DNA of 64,000 nt from Boesenbergia rotunda. Its lineage: Eukaryota; Streptophyta; Magnoliopsida; Zingiberales; Zingiberaceae. This document shows, piece by piece, positions 19,782-30,954 of this stretch. The notes beneath the pieces were generated by a model, which had not been told where the DNA came from, searched no databases, and saw only the letters and a program-made list of their open reading frames with translations. Within the stretch, counting starts at the first letter, position 1, and each line of letters begins with the position of its first letter. The stretch is taken from assembly GCA_024364735.1 (NCBI GenBank), contig JAGFNQ010008290.1, forward strand, positions 156,646 through 220,645. Reading direction: 5' to 3'. A program made the translations under genes and the position numbers.

Positions 19782-22504
19782 TGTTAAATACCAAACTTTA
19801 AAGGGTCTCTTTGCAAAATAAAGACTTAGTTGTGAATAACTCAAATAGGAGGGTTTATTTGCAAAATGCTAAAACAATTATAAAACCCTAACAAATGCCC
19901 TCCCGAATCAGTTTCTTCTCTCTTTCCCGATTCCTTTCGGTTTCGCCCCGATGCCGCACAACCCCTCTACTTCTCCTCCCTCGGGCGAGGACTTCTTCTC
20001 CTTCCCTTCTTCTTCTTATGTTTTCTCCGGTGTACCCTAGCCGAAGCTGCCGCAAACCTTCCGATCGCAAGCCCTAATCGTTGTACTCCTTTTTCCTCTC
20101 GATTCCGTGTGGTTCGCTTCTCTCACGGGAGCAGCGCCGAGGGTGCCGACCTTCCTCCTCCCTGTTGCGTGCATCGGCCACCAAGCAAGTAAGGAGATGT
20201 TGGTTTTGATAGTGATGAATTTTGAACTTGTTCTATGTTGTGATTTTGGGTGACTTGTCGTGAGTTGTTGGATTAGGAGGATGTTTGTTGTTTCGGATGG
20301 TTGAGGTTTTACCCTGTTTTGGAGACTTGGGTTTCTGTTCGTGGTTTGGGTTTTGGTGTTGTTCTGTGGGTTTCGGTAGGGAAGATTTGGGGATTGTGCC
20401 AATACTTGAATTTGAAGGTCTGTTGTTGGTTGGAAGTTAATTCATTGAGTAGCTCCTGTTAATTTCGATTTTAGGTTTTTGATCAGGTTTGGAGGGAAGA
20501 TGTTTCAACAGTGGGTTGTTGATCTGTTTTAGGTTTGCTCCTTTGATCATGTTCTCTCATTGCTTTAGGTTACAAATTGAGGTGGGAGTGTTGATTTTAT
20601 TTAGCTACTGTTCCTAGGTTTGGTTTGAAGTGGAGAAGGGTGATTACAGGTTAAGTTTTGAGTAATTTATCGTGGGGCAGTAGAAATTATATTATGCTTA
20701 TTATGGTTGAGGATTTAACTGGTATTAAAGTAATTCTTTGAGTTCAAATGGGGGATGAGACCTAAACATCTAATCTTGTAAATTGGGTCTCATAGTTGTT
20801 TGGAATTTAGTTGAATAGGTATTATAATTATGATTCATCCTAATCATATTTCGTTTAGCTAAGTTGTTAATTTTATAAATAGCTAAATTTAGTCCTTGAT
20901 ACAGGACCTTGACCTTGGACTCACGTCGTCGATCGTGGGAGGCTCTATTCGTTCACAAACTTCTATAATAAAGGCGGGTACTTCTCCTCTGTACTCGAGT
21001 AGTTTCTTTTACCTTAAAGCATGACTATTTTATGTCTTATAGGTTGCTTGACCTTATTCTTTGTTGTTTGATATTTTAACATCGCCGTTGATACTTATTC
21101 TTCGTTGATCTTCGAGTATTCTAAATTCGTATCTGTACAGTCCTCTGTTGGTTTTCTGTTCTGTAAAGTGTCGCTTGTACGCGAGTACTTAGAAGTCCAC
21201 TAAACACAGATAGGTTTATTTGGCATTAGAAATACCCTACCTAGTAGTGTAGGTGCATAATCGTTGGTTTTCGATTTCTGGTTGGATGTATTGATGCATC
21301 GTTTACTTGTTGGATTTTGGTTGCATCATTGTTTCTCCGGTTGTTCGTGCATCTCGTAGCATGCATCATATCTGCACGTTGCATACTAACGACTGTTGGG
21401 CTTCCATATGGTTAAGCGTCGTTAGTCATTTTGTTGCTCGATTCACTCAACCACTTGTTGTCGTGGTAGTTGTTAGAGTGCAAGCAACTGTCTTGTTATG
21501 CCACACATGTTGTAGTTGTAGGTAAACAGTGACACCCTCACTGTTGTTTTCGAGAGATATTAGAGTTGTTGGTGGCTCACCCTCACCGTTGTTTTCGAGG
21601 GATATTAGAGCTATTGGTGGCTCCCCTAAGTATCGGGGTTTTTTTGGAGTAGTTGGCTCTCCAGCATCCTATCCACTCAACCACACCTTCTGTAGTATTT
21701 GTTGTTGGAGTGCGTACAGTTGTCACAACCCTACCCACTCGGTCACACAGATGGGATGTGTTGACGGATTGACTGGCGTCAGGGGTGACACATGTCATTG
21801 CATCATGTGCATACGTATTTCGTTTATGTATTTTCCTGTGATTATTGCATTTATATGAGTTATGGTTGTTGCACTTGATTGACATGCATGTATATCTTGG
21901 TTTTATTATTGTTGTGTTGTTTTATACATGCTTAATTGTTATTCGGATTTTATATCATGTCGTTTTACATATGTTATGCATGATTAAGTATTCTTATATT
22001 TCTTATGGACTGGACTATATTGATTCTCTACTTAGTTATCCTTTATTATGTCATGCTTATTGTCTACTCATATACTCGCAGAGTCCACCCGGACTCACCA
22101 CCCCTGCTTTCTCTTTTTGTTTCAGATAGCAGGTAGACGTATTTCTTGTAGCCAGGAGACGATCCAGTTGCCAGTCCCCAGTGTTGAGTTGAGTTATTTT
22201 TCCGTATTTGGTTTAGTTGTTTGTTTTCAGTACTTGAAGTTGCATTTTATTCATTATCGGGTTTTGTCGTTATCAGAGACTTTTGTGTTCTCTTTGGATT
22301 GTAGTTCTTTTATGTTTAAGGTGGCTGAGCCACCCGTTATCTTTTATGTTAATATAAATTGCGTGGTGATGTTTTATTTGTTGTTATGATGACTGAGTCA
22401 TCTTCTATGATGAGAGTGTTATGTATTTATGTCCCAACATGTCTGCCGTACAGGGGAGATGTTCCCCGATTTTCATGGAAGCATAAACCTCTAGGGGCGT
22501 GACA
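19782..22504 (+). mobile_element. LTR of a Ty3/gypsy (Del/Tekay-like) family, copy 1
   Basis: A long LTR of about 2.7 kb, starting TGTTAAATA and ending GTGACA. It shares order and motifs with the LTRs at 48,283-49,891 and 57,916-60,504: a pyrimidine-rich, leader-like 5' part; a ttgatacag-ac segment near 20,896 followed by ggcgggtac; a tgcatcat-gcata segment; a gag-tcc-ggactcac block near 22,080; and a final ggggcgtgaca. It directly abuts glucanase pseudogene A. The bases after it (attttTGATATC) resemble the spacer and start of the primer-binding site at 60,505-60,517, so it looks like a 5' LTR whose internal region was lost, not a clean solo LTR. Confidence 0.7.
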
Positions 22505-22528
22505 ATTTTTGATATCTCACTTGGCTAT

Positions 22529-23009
22529 CAAGATTCAAAAACTCTAGTACTTAGCCTGGAGGTCTAAAGTTCGAATCCTGAGGAAGACAAAAATCCACTG
22601 GCTAGGGGTGGAAAGTCCTAGTGAGTAACGACACGGTCGATAGTCGTCGACATCGGTTGTTGGTCGACAACATAAGGGGCCAGGTTGTTGGGCCACCAAA
22701 TGTTGATTTAGCCGTCAGGTTGTTGGGCCGCCAAATGTTGATTTGGCCGCCAAAGAGGTTGAGGGGTCGTGTCGTTACAATAAAAGACGCCTTTTTATTG
22801 TAACGACCCGGCCCGTCGACCCGCCCCCTCGGCCCTTTGGGCGGCCAAATTCCATTTTTGGCGGCCTAACAACCTGACCCCTTTGGTCGTCGACCGTCGA
22901 CCGTGTCATTACTCACAAGAACTTCCCACCCCTGGCCAGTGGATTTTTGCCTTCCCCAGTATTCGAACTCTAGACCTTCAGGCTAAGTACTAAAGTTTAT
23001 GAATCCTGG
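22529..23009. mobile_element. Long inverted-repeat (foldback-like) element with tRNA B-box-like motifs in both arms
   Basis: Almost the whole 480 bp folds on itself. The left arm (agattcaaaaactctagtac, ttagcctggaggtc, gttcgaatcc, aaaaatccactggc, gtgagtaacgacacggtcga) is matched inverted by the right arm ending near 23,009. The centre is a perfect 15-bp stem, gtcgttacaataaaa at 22771-22785 with 22793-22807, around a 7-base loop. The left half has an extra copy of a unit of about 35 bp (ggttgttgggccaccaaatg and ggttgttgggccgccaaatg). GTTCGAATCC at 22569-22578 and a near-match inverted at 22959-22968 resemble the RNA polymerase III B box, so an inverted pair of tRNA-derived SINEs is one possible origin. 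Confidence 0.75.
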
Positions 23010-23250
23010 TAGGCAAGTAAGCGACGGATCGGACACCACCAGCGGCCTCCGATCGCCGCCCCGAACAAAACTATACCCTAGGGGTACGATGGACCCGTCG
23101 GGGATCGTCGCAATTGCGATCTCGTCGGATTCACCGTCGAATACGGCGAAATCGCAATTGCGACGATCTCGACTGATTCACTGATCTCCCAGGATATCGT
23201 TTGATTCGGGACAACGATCAGAGAATAATGATGGTGTCCGATTGACGATC
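23010..23250. repeat. Palindrome-rich repeat related to the MITE core at 12.8 kb
   Basis: The block with ccgatcgccgccccgaac, aaactataccctaggggtac and ggacccgtcgg matches, in inverted orientation, the core of the MITE at 12,737-12,973. A perfect 18-bp inverted repeat, gatcgtcgcaattgcgat at 23104-23121 and its complement at 23150-23167, forms a hairpin. Outer segments cggacaccacc and ggtgtccgatt are also inverted. Confidence 0.65.
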
Positions 23251-23365
23251 GGAGGACTCACGACCATTGTCTGCGAGTTGGGACACGGGGACAGAGAGAA
23301 TCTCGGGACAGAGGATCCCGTGTGCAAGATAGTGTTCCAGAGATGACAGTTAATAGTCGAGGTCG

Positions 23366-25735
23366 AGAAAGTGACTTGGTGAGTACATCAACTAATTGAT
23401 TGACAATAGAAATATGAGTAACTCACAGTTCATAGGATTGTATCATATTATGAATAAAATGATAGTCAATAGCAGATTTTTCATTTGAAAGTGAAAAATA
23501 GGATTAGCCGAAAGATAGGTGACACCTAAATTATCGATGAAATGCATAATAGGCTTCATAACCAGAAGAAACAGTTCTGTCAAAAGTGACTTAATCCATT
23601 AAAGCTCTGATGTCGCAGAAGTTATGATGCGATATTTGACCTCTATCAAAAAGCATGCAACCGTGCGCTACTTGGAATATTTCCACGAAACGATGTGTCC
23701 GAGACATTATCCAATTTTTGAATCAGAATTTAGTTTAACTAAATTCAATTTATCTTCGAAATATTATGTCCTTTGTGTGTGACCCAATATATTCTCGTAA
23801 CGTTGTCAATGTATCTAAACCACTTTAGATATTTAAACAATGAACGACATCTAACAATGGATTATTGCTACCCAAGTGTCGAAAATGTCGAGATCCGATA
23901 AAATCTTTCCATGTCTATTATAATGTATGATTTTGTCCTTCTATCCTCGATATCGATTAATCAATAAGATATAGACCATGTCATCCTCTAATTAATATCT
24001 GTGTTTCTTAATCCCCAAGTAGACTCACTTAACTAAATAAGTTCAATATCTCATATTGACTCATTTAAACATAGTCATGCATTTTAGTAGTCCTACTCGA
24101 TCAAGGGACCCACAGATATCACTCCGTCATATAGGAGAGATTGATCCCATTTACCTTCCTCACATCCCTCCGCATAATTTGTTACATATCCAGTAATCGT
24201 CTTTATAGTCCACCCTGTTACGAGTAACTTTTGACGATATTAAAGTACATAACTCCTAATGTAAAGAACCGTAGTGACTTTAAGTCTAAGTACTATTCAT
24301 ACTAATAGTTACGTGAGAATGTTTATGACACTTATATAACGATCCACTTTCTCATGGCAGATCAATTCAGTATATATTCTCTAATGTATACCCATGTGTC
24401 AACTTGATATCTCATATCTATGATTTGTGAGATCAAGTCATTAATTGACCTACATGTTAGTCTCAATACATTAATATTATCCTTGAATATTAATACTTGA
24501 CTAAGAATAGTTAAGAGTAGTGTTCTCTACATTATCTCACTATCAATTCAACTAATTGATATAATGTAGATTAGAACCTACTATCTAAGAACATTATTAT
24601 ACTTACACATTGGATACAATTATGAAGAAAATATAATAACTAAAACTATCTTTATTAATAGAATATGATACAAAATATTCTCTAGTCAATCATCACATTA
24701 TTGGCTCTAGGGCTAATATTAACAATTATGTCATCAACAACAGAAGTAGCATTACCTATAATGATTAAATCATCTGCGTATACAAGGAAATAGATAATAG
24801 TACTATTCCGATGATAAACAAATAAAGAGGTATCAACCAGGGAGGCGATAAAGCCAAGAGAGAATAAAAAGTTGTGAAGCTCCGAATACTAAGCGCACGG
24901 AGCCTACTTCAAGTCATAAAACGCCTTATGCAAACAACACACATGATCTAGAAATTTAGCATTGCGCATACTCGAAGATTGTGGCATATAAACCTCCTCT
25001 GTAAGATGTCCATTGAGAAACGCATTGTTGACATCAAGTTGGTGAAGACACCATCCCCAATTTACAATCAGACTAAGAACAATACGAATGATTATTGAGT
25101 TAATAACATGGCTAAATGTATCATAAAAGTCAACACCAGGATGCTGATGAAAGCCCTTGGCAATAAGAAAAGCCTTATATTGATCAACAGAGCCATCAGG
25201 ATTACGCTTAATGTGAAATGCCCACGTGTTACCCACAAGATTCTGATATGGTGAAGCCGAGACAAGAGTCCAAGGCTGATTACCAAGAAGAGCATCATAC
25301 TCTTTGTACATGACCTTTACCAAGTTCAGATCTTTGAGCGCCTGCGTGACAGATGATGGTTCACAAGGTTGTGAAAGGCTAGTATGAAGGATATATTTTA
25401 TGTTGGATTTGTTGATGGTATGTTTAGAGCGAGTTTGCATGGAATGTTGGTTTTGGGAAGTGTGAGGGGAAGAGGGAGGCGATGGGCTAAAAGATTGGGC
25501 ACCACCAGGCAACGTGGATGACGATGATGGCGGTAGTGAAAGAGTCAGCTGCGGGCGATTACAACTTATGGCAGGTTGCTGCACTGGTATCGGAGGGTCC
25601 CATGAGAGGACTGGTGCAGTAGAAAGCTCAGAGTCAGTGACTATTAGTGTGGAACCCAAGGAGGAGATGTTAGCAAATGGAGAAACATGCTCCATAAATT
25701 TATCATGATGAGATACAAAGACTTTTTGAGAATAA
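23366..25735 (-). pseudogene. Ty1/copia element remnant: reverse transcriptase and RNase H parts
   Basis: Minus-strand frame 25695-24904 begins with a variable pre-RT linker (SMQTRSKH) and continues EPSSVTQALKD, NTWAFHIKRNPDGSVDQYKA, AKGFHQHPGVDFYDTFSHV, QLDVNNAFLNGHLTEEVYM to a stop where copia elements have KAIYGLK. Another frame continues SLGFIASLVDTSLFVYH and FLVYADDLIIIGN down to about 24,725. The RT motif is YADD where copia normally has YVDD. From about 23,600 to 23,366, RNase H pieces remain: DNLGVTYLSANPIFH, AIDYHFIHNMIQSYEL, a stop, then VTHISIVNQLVDVLTK. An LTR (23711-24724) separates the two parts. gag, protease and integrase are absent. Confidence 0.83.
23711..24724 (-). mobile_element. 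Solo copia LTR nested inside the older copia remnant
   Basis: On the minus strand the segment starts TGTTAATATTAGCCCTAGAG at 24724, the usual start of a widespread plant copia LTR type. About 1 kb of AT-rich non-coding sequence follows. The 5 bases attat flank both sides (23706-23710 and 24725-24729). The inner-side end reads ccaattttt on the plus strand instead of the expected tg, so either that terminus has mutated or the boundary is off by some bases. Confidence 0.6.
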
Positions 25736-26342
25736 GATTATAACATAGGGAGACATTCTAAGTAAGAGAATAATAAAAAAAAATACATAGAAGATTTCTT
25801 TTTTCATAATCAATATGAAAAAAGAGAAGTCATTTTAAAAAAATAAATAATACAATTTTAAAAAATCTATAAAAAATAAAATAAAAATAGACATTTTTAA
25901 AGACAATTTAAAATTAAGAGTGATCTTTTATTAATATTAAAATATTATAAATTAGGGCTCAATCAAATTGATATCCTAGGCATGGACCCTTGAGCCGCAT
26001 CATCTAGATTTACAATTGTTTGATGTAAAAGTTGTTTGGAATATCATAAAAATTATAACATTTATTTTTAAGAACAGGAAGAAGTTTTATTAAAATTATT
26101 TATGGAGATAAATTTTTACAATACAAAGTATTATTTAGTGTGTATATCTCTCACAATGAACTCATATAATTTGATTTTTTTATTGGGGTTTTTTTACAAA
26201 GTGAACCAAATTAAACGTTTTAAGACTCAGTTCCAAAACACAAGAGATGACAATTTCATCTTAATCGATTGATAATTTAATATTGGATTCGAATGGAAAA
26301 AATATAAAAAAATATCGATATCCAAAATCCTACTCGAATACC

Positions 26343-26345
<3 letters not shown>

Positions 26346-26381
<36 letters not shown>
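26346..26381. repeat. (TA)n microsatellite
   Basis: An uninterrupted TA run of about 36 bases. Unit B has no equivalent run at the matching position. Confidence 0.9.
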
Positions 26382-26385
<4 letters not shown>

Positions 26386-26599
26386 TTATTTTTATATTTA
26401 AAGTAAGTTATATATGTTTAATTTTCTAATTATATATATAGTTAATATGATATTAATTTTAATATATGGTTGAGTGATAATTGGACGAAAAAAATAAAAT
26501 TATTAATACAAAAGATATCTAATTTTTTAATATCTATGAATATGAAAATGAATACCTTATATTATTTTTGATGAGTATTAGGTTGGAGGATTTACAATC

Positions 26600-26931
26600 C
26601 GATCTAAATACGAACCGAATGTCATCCCTGCGCCGGTATCTCATCTTTCGCATAGGATAGTAGCTGCGGCTCGCGACGCACGGCCCACAGAAAACGTCAC
26701 CACTGCGCCCCGTCGACTTCGAAATTTGAATCTAGTGGTTCGTTGACGTCAGAGCCACTCTGTCCTTTTCTTCCCGTTCTCCGCTTCTGGCGCGGTCGAT
26801 TCTGGCGGCCTGCTCCTCCAAGGCGCGAATTTGACTACTGAAACAGGCGATTAGGGCGCCGATCGAGCTCAGGGAAGGTTAAGCATTATAGGAGGCTCTG
26901 GATTCCCTTTCTTCATTTTGGTTTTCCGTCG
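26600..26931 (+). promoter_or_regulatory. Duplicated G-beta promoter and leader (unit A)
   Basis: Closely matches 34,915-35,269 upstream of the complete G-beta gene: agctgcggctcgcgacgcac, ggcggcctgctcctccaagg and aacaggcgattagggcgccg are shared. At 26744-26751 it has a perfect TGACGTCA palindrome (CRE/bZIP-type site), where the other copy reads TGATGTCA. Confidence 0.65.
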
Positions 26932-27220
26932 ATGTCGGTCGCGGAGCAGAAGCAGCGGCACTCAGCTGCAACGGCTACGATAAACTCTCTGAGGGAGCGA
27001 TTGAAGCAGAGGAGGCAATTGCTTCTCGATACTGACGGTGTGATTCCTCTCTTTTTGTGTTTCTCCGGTTTTATTGCTTGTGATATGAATAGCCCTATAG
27101 GCTTACGCTTGTGTGCATGCTTCAGTGGCTGGCTATGCTAGGAGCCAAGGGAGATCGGCAATTAGTTTCAGCCCCACAGATCTCGTTTGCTGCAGGATCT
27201 TGCAGGGTCACACTGGCAAG
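26932..27220 (+). pseudogene. G-protein beta subunit, 5' fragment (exons 1 and 2 only)
   Basis: Exon 1 (26932-27037) encodes MSVAEQKQRHSAATATINSL and RERLKQRRQLLLDTD, the N-terminal coiled coil that pairs with G-gamma. Exon 2 (27126-27220) encodes VAGYARSQGRSAISFSPTDL and VCCRILQGHTGK, up to the first WD repeat. Both exons, the ATG and both donors are intact, with no stop. The gene ends in intron 2 at about 27,398, where unit B begins, so all WD repeats after the first strand are missing. Exon 1 differs from the complete copy at four of 35 residues and exon 2 at one. It could only produce a short or chimeric product. Confidence 0.9.
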
Positions 27221-27547
27221 GTTGGTTGATTTTCTTGGCTATTTTTGTTTGAGGGTTGAGATTGTTGAGTTTTTGCTTTACTTTTTCTTATTTGATTCGT
27301 TGGTGCCAGAGACTTTTTGTTTTTAACTTTCTATAACACGAAGCTAATGACATGTTTCTAAAGTGTCACGAAAGTGAACGAAATTAAACACTTTCCTAAA
27401 CAATTATTATTGTTGTTGTCTTTTGCTTTTGGTCCATTCGGGGAATAACAGTGCTGAGATCAGCGCATCTTCCCAGCTTGATGAGTATAAGATGCCCTCA
27501 ATCTCTTTCTTTGCCTTTTTAGGCATGATTTACTTGATTTATACTCC

Positions 27548-28385
27548 CCATCCTCTTTTGTTTTGATTATTCTGTGTCAAGGATAATACCGCAAACAATC
27601 AGCTCAAAGTAAGGGATGAATTGATTTGATATTATCTAGCTACAAATCAGGGATTTTGATTTATTGTGATTTGTATATTCCATTTATATTGTGATTTGTA
27701 GATACCATTTATATTCATTTTCTTTCTCCATAAGTATCGACAATGTACAGAAGCTAAAATTAAGTGAATACAAAACACCAATGCGCTCATCCTCGCTTTA
27801 CTCTTTTGTTTTTATCTCTGGTATGTGTCGGAAAAAAAAGAGTTTTTTCTAATACTGAATGTTCTTTATTTTTAATTTAATGCCTTTTCATCTGAATGTT
27901 CTTTATTTTCTCTGTAAGTATTGCTCGAGGTTGTTGTTTAAATCTGCAGTTTTATCAATTATTTCTCCCGATCCTCTTTTGTTTTGATTATTCTGTGTTA
28001 AGGATAATCCCACACAATCAGCTCAAAATCAGAGATGATTTGATATTATCTAGCTACAAATCAGGGATTTTGATTAATGTTATTTGTAGATACTATTCAT
28101 ATTGTGATTTGTAGATACCATTAATATTCATTTCCTTTCTCTATAAATATTGACAATGTGCAGAAGCTAAAATTAAGTGAATACAAAACACCAATTCGTT
28201 CATCCTTCTTTGCTCTTTGGTTTTTATCTTTCTGGTATGTGTGTAATTGAGAGATCATATGAAAAAAAAAGAAGTTTTTTCTGATACTGAATGTTCTTTA
28301 TTTTTAATTTAATGCCTTTTGATTTAGATATTTTATTGCTCGAGGTTGTTGTTTAAATCTGCAGTTTTATCAATTTTTTCTACTA
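27548..28385 (+). repeat. Tandem duplication (about 419 bp) in the leader intron of copy B
   Basis: The segment starting ctcttttgttttgattattc at about 27,552 recurs at about 27,971, with the same order of landmarks: acaatcagctcaaa, gctacaaatcagggattttg, gacaatgt-cagaagctaaaa and gctcgaggttgttgttta. Unit A has it once (about 15,210-15,620), so the duplication arose after, or was lost in, one unit. Confidence 0.85.
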
Positions 28386-28504
28386 TTTGAATAACCAGAT
28401 GAAGAAGCATCAAATCTACTGAGCTCATCTTCCTATCGTTGACAAAATTGTGGTTATTAATTGGAAATACAAGAATAATATAGGGGGGAAAGCTCACTTT
28501 TGAC

Positions 28505-30423
28505 ATGGGTTCTGCCCACAAGTTGCTCAAGTTCCATAGGAATGGGGATAATAGGAACATCATCATCCACCCTCTTTACCTTTGCAAGTCATCACCTTGG
28601 CTTGATTTGAAAGTCTTCTATGTGAGATTGAGCAATTACGAGGGTGACGAATCAACACCTGAGCATCTCACTATCAAGCACACCTCCTTGGCTCCAGATA
28701 CCATTTTGGAAGTTAATGGAAGAAGAAGTGGTATTTACTCAGGCTGTGTTTCCTGCGTGCTTAGAAGAAATAGGATGGATAAGAAATCAGAAGAAGCTAC
28801 TTTTGTAGGGACAGATTGCATAAGAATGACTGGAAGTGTTAAGTTTGATGTTTGGGAAGGAGATGATATGTTGCTTACTGGAGTGTTGGAGCTAGGAGAT
28901 AATGGTTTCAGTGCCGAAGCGAAGAAAAATAAAAGCGAGTGGGGCATCAAATGCCCGATTGTTCCTTCAGCTGCCTTTCGCTTTTTGGATAAGACTAAGA
29001 GTTCAGAATCTTCTGCAATTGCACCTCTAATTGAGGTTTATGTTGCTGGGTGCTCATCAGGGTCTCTCATTATCTTGACTAAGACTATTAAACTTTCTGG
29101 CAGAGCCAAACTCCGAAATAAGCTAATGCATAATTCAAACCCCGATGACAGCTCCACAGATGGAAAGAAAGATTTACCATTCAAAGATGTCTCACAGGTA
29201 AATTTCTCTAGTTTGTGTTAATTTCACTAGAACACAATGTTCTTTCTTAAATTAGATTCAACAAATAACTAACTATGTAATGGAGAGTTGACAGAACATG
29301 AAAAAAAGATCTACACAGGACTTCATCAATATGTATTGACATACTATGCCATTCTCATATGATTATGGCAAGGATCTTATTCTCGAACCAGAGGATGTCA
29401 GATAAGCTGTTAACATTGATTTTATTAAATTAGAATGATATATATGTTGGCTCTGCTTCCATACGAAGTCATTTTTGCAGTTTCTCTTGGAGTCTACGTG
29501 CTTGTTTTATCTCTTAGCTTATTGAAAATATGATTTATCGTTGTCATCAAACTATGTTAAAGAATTGCATGAAGTCCAACAAATTTATCGTCCTTTCCAT
29601 GACACTGTGTTGTCACTGTCTTATTTACTTTGCATCATGCAGCATGGTTTTTTTCTGTTTGATTAACTGAGGGTGTTCTCTGGTGTATTTTTCTTGGTGG
29701 TCTTTTGTTAACTATTCAGTGAGACAAATATAAATATTACTACTTTTAGAACATTGAGATACCAAATTTCTCTAGTTTGTGTTAATTTCACTAGAACGCT
29801 ATATTCTTTCTTAAATTAGATTCAACAACTAACTAATTATGTTATGGAGAGTTGACAGAACATGAAAAAAAGATTTACACAGGACCTCATCAATATGTAT
29901 TGACATACTAAGCCATTCTCACATGATTATGGCAGGGATCTTATTCTTGAATCAGAGGATGCCAAATAAGCTGTCAGCATTGATTTTATTGAATTAAAAT
30001 GATATGTAATATAAGTCATCTTAGCAGTTCTTGGAGTCTATGTGCTTGTTTTATCTTTTAGCTTATTGAGAATATGATTATCGTCGTCATCAAATCATGT
30101 TTGCAAAACTAATGATTCTTATCCTCCATGTGCTGAGGTGCTGAATTGCCTATTTCTGATCACTCTCTTTGACATTTATCTTGCAACAGGGTTTACGATA
30201 CGGAGACAGCAACTCTGGAAATAACACAGACATGGACTATTACAATTTGCAACCCAGTGCAGATTACATGGACGACGATGGCAATCTCTCATGGTTTTAT
30301 GAAGGTGTCAAGGTTGGAGTTGGCATCAGCATTGGTGTTTGTATCGGTGTCGGAATCGGCGTCGGTTTGCTTTTTTGCACATACCAAGCTACAAGTAGAA
30401 GTTTCCGAAGGCGGTTTTTTTGA
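28505..30423 (+). CDS. At1g01500-like protein (copy B), two exons
   Basis: Exons 28505-29197 and 30190-30423 join in frame to encode 308 aa, one residue shorter than copy A (DNGFS versus DSNGFS). Both exons are open. The C-terminal glycine-zipper helix (VGVGISIGVCIGVGIGVGLL) and SFRRRFF tail are kept. Function is unknown, as for copy A. Near the donor the first 200 or so bases of intron are missing relative to copy A: the donor gta runs directly into aatttctctag, found at about 16,676 in copy A. The donor still reads GTAAAT. This copy lost the original promoter and first leader exon. Its upstream neighbour is the truncated G-beta gene with promoter, so it may be driven from there. Confidence 0.88.
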
Positions 30424-30954
30424 ATACGAATAATTCACACAACCATTGCAGCATCTAGTACCTTGCATGTCATGCTTCAAACTTTGGATGCGATACAAGT
30501 TAGGCACAAATTTAGGGCAGTAAGCATTCCTCACGCTGAAGAAAAATTCTTGTTGCAGCCACTGTCTGATTCTGTAGTTGGATAGTGAAATCTTCTATCT
30601 TAATTCAGTTGATAGTTTCAGTGCAGAGAGGAGTTTCACTGTAGGGCAAAGTTTTAATTATTTTTCAGAAACTTATGCAATATCGTGAACAATCTTTCAT
30701 TTTGACAGATTTGTGCAAAACTAGTTTGGAAATCCCAAGTAATTTTTTTGCAAGCCTTTCTTGTTCTTCATCTTTCGCATCATTTACTATATAAGATATG
30801 ATTGGTAGATTTTGGAACTCACTGTTCAGGGATCTGGTACCTTGCTTCTCCTCCTCCATCATCCTCCACATCATTCTTTGTTTTCTGTCATATGATTGGT
30901 AAATCATGAAGATTCTTTACCCATTTCAGTAGAGCTCTCTCAGCTTTCTTCGCC

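Larger units (their letters stand above)
15056..27398 (+). repeat. Tandem segmental duplication, unit A
   Basis: Unit A holds At1g01500-like copy A, glucanase pseudogene A and the promoter plus first two exons of a G-beta gene. It also carries retroelements missing from unit B. The join to unit B is at about 27,398/27,399, where G-beta intron-2 sequence (cactttcctaaa) changes abruptly into sequence matching 15,056 onward (caattattattg...gtcttttg). Confidence 0.9.

Noticed and set aside
22505..22525. A polymerase III A-box or tRNA gene before the inverted-repeat element
   Set aside because: tatctcacttgg resembles an A box only loosely, and the same bases are better explained as the LTR-to-primer-site junction seen at 60,505-60,523.
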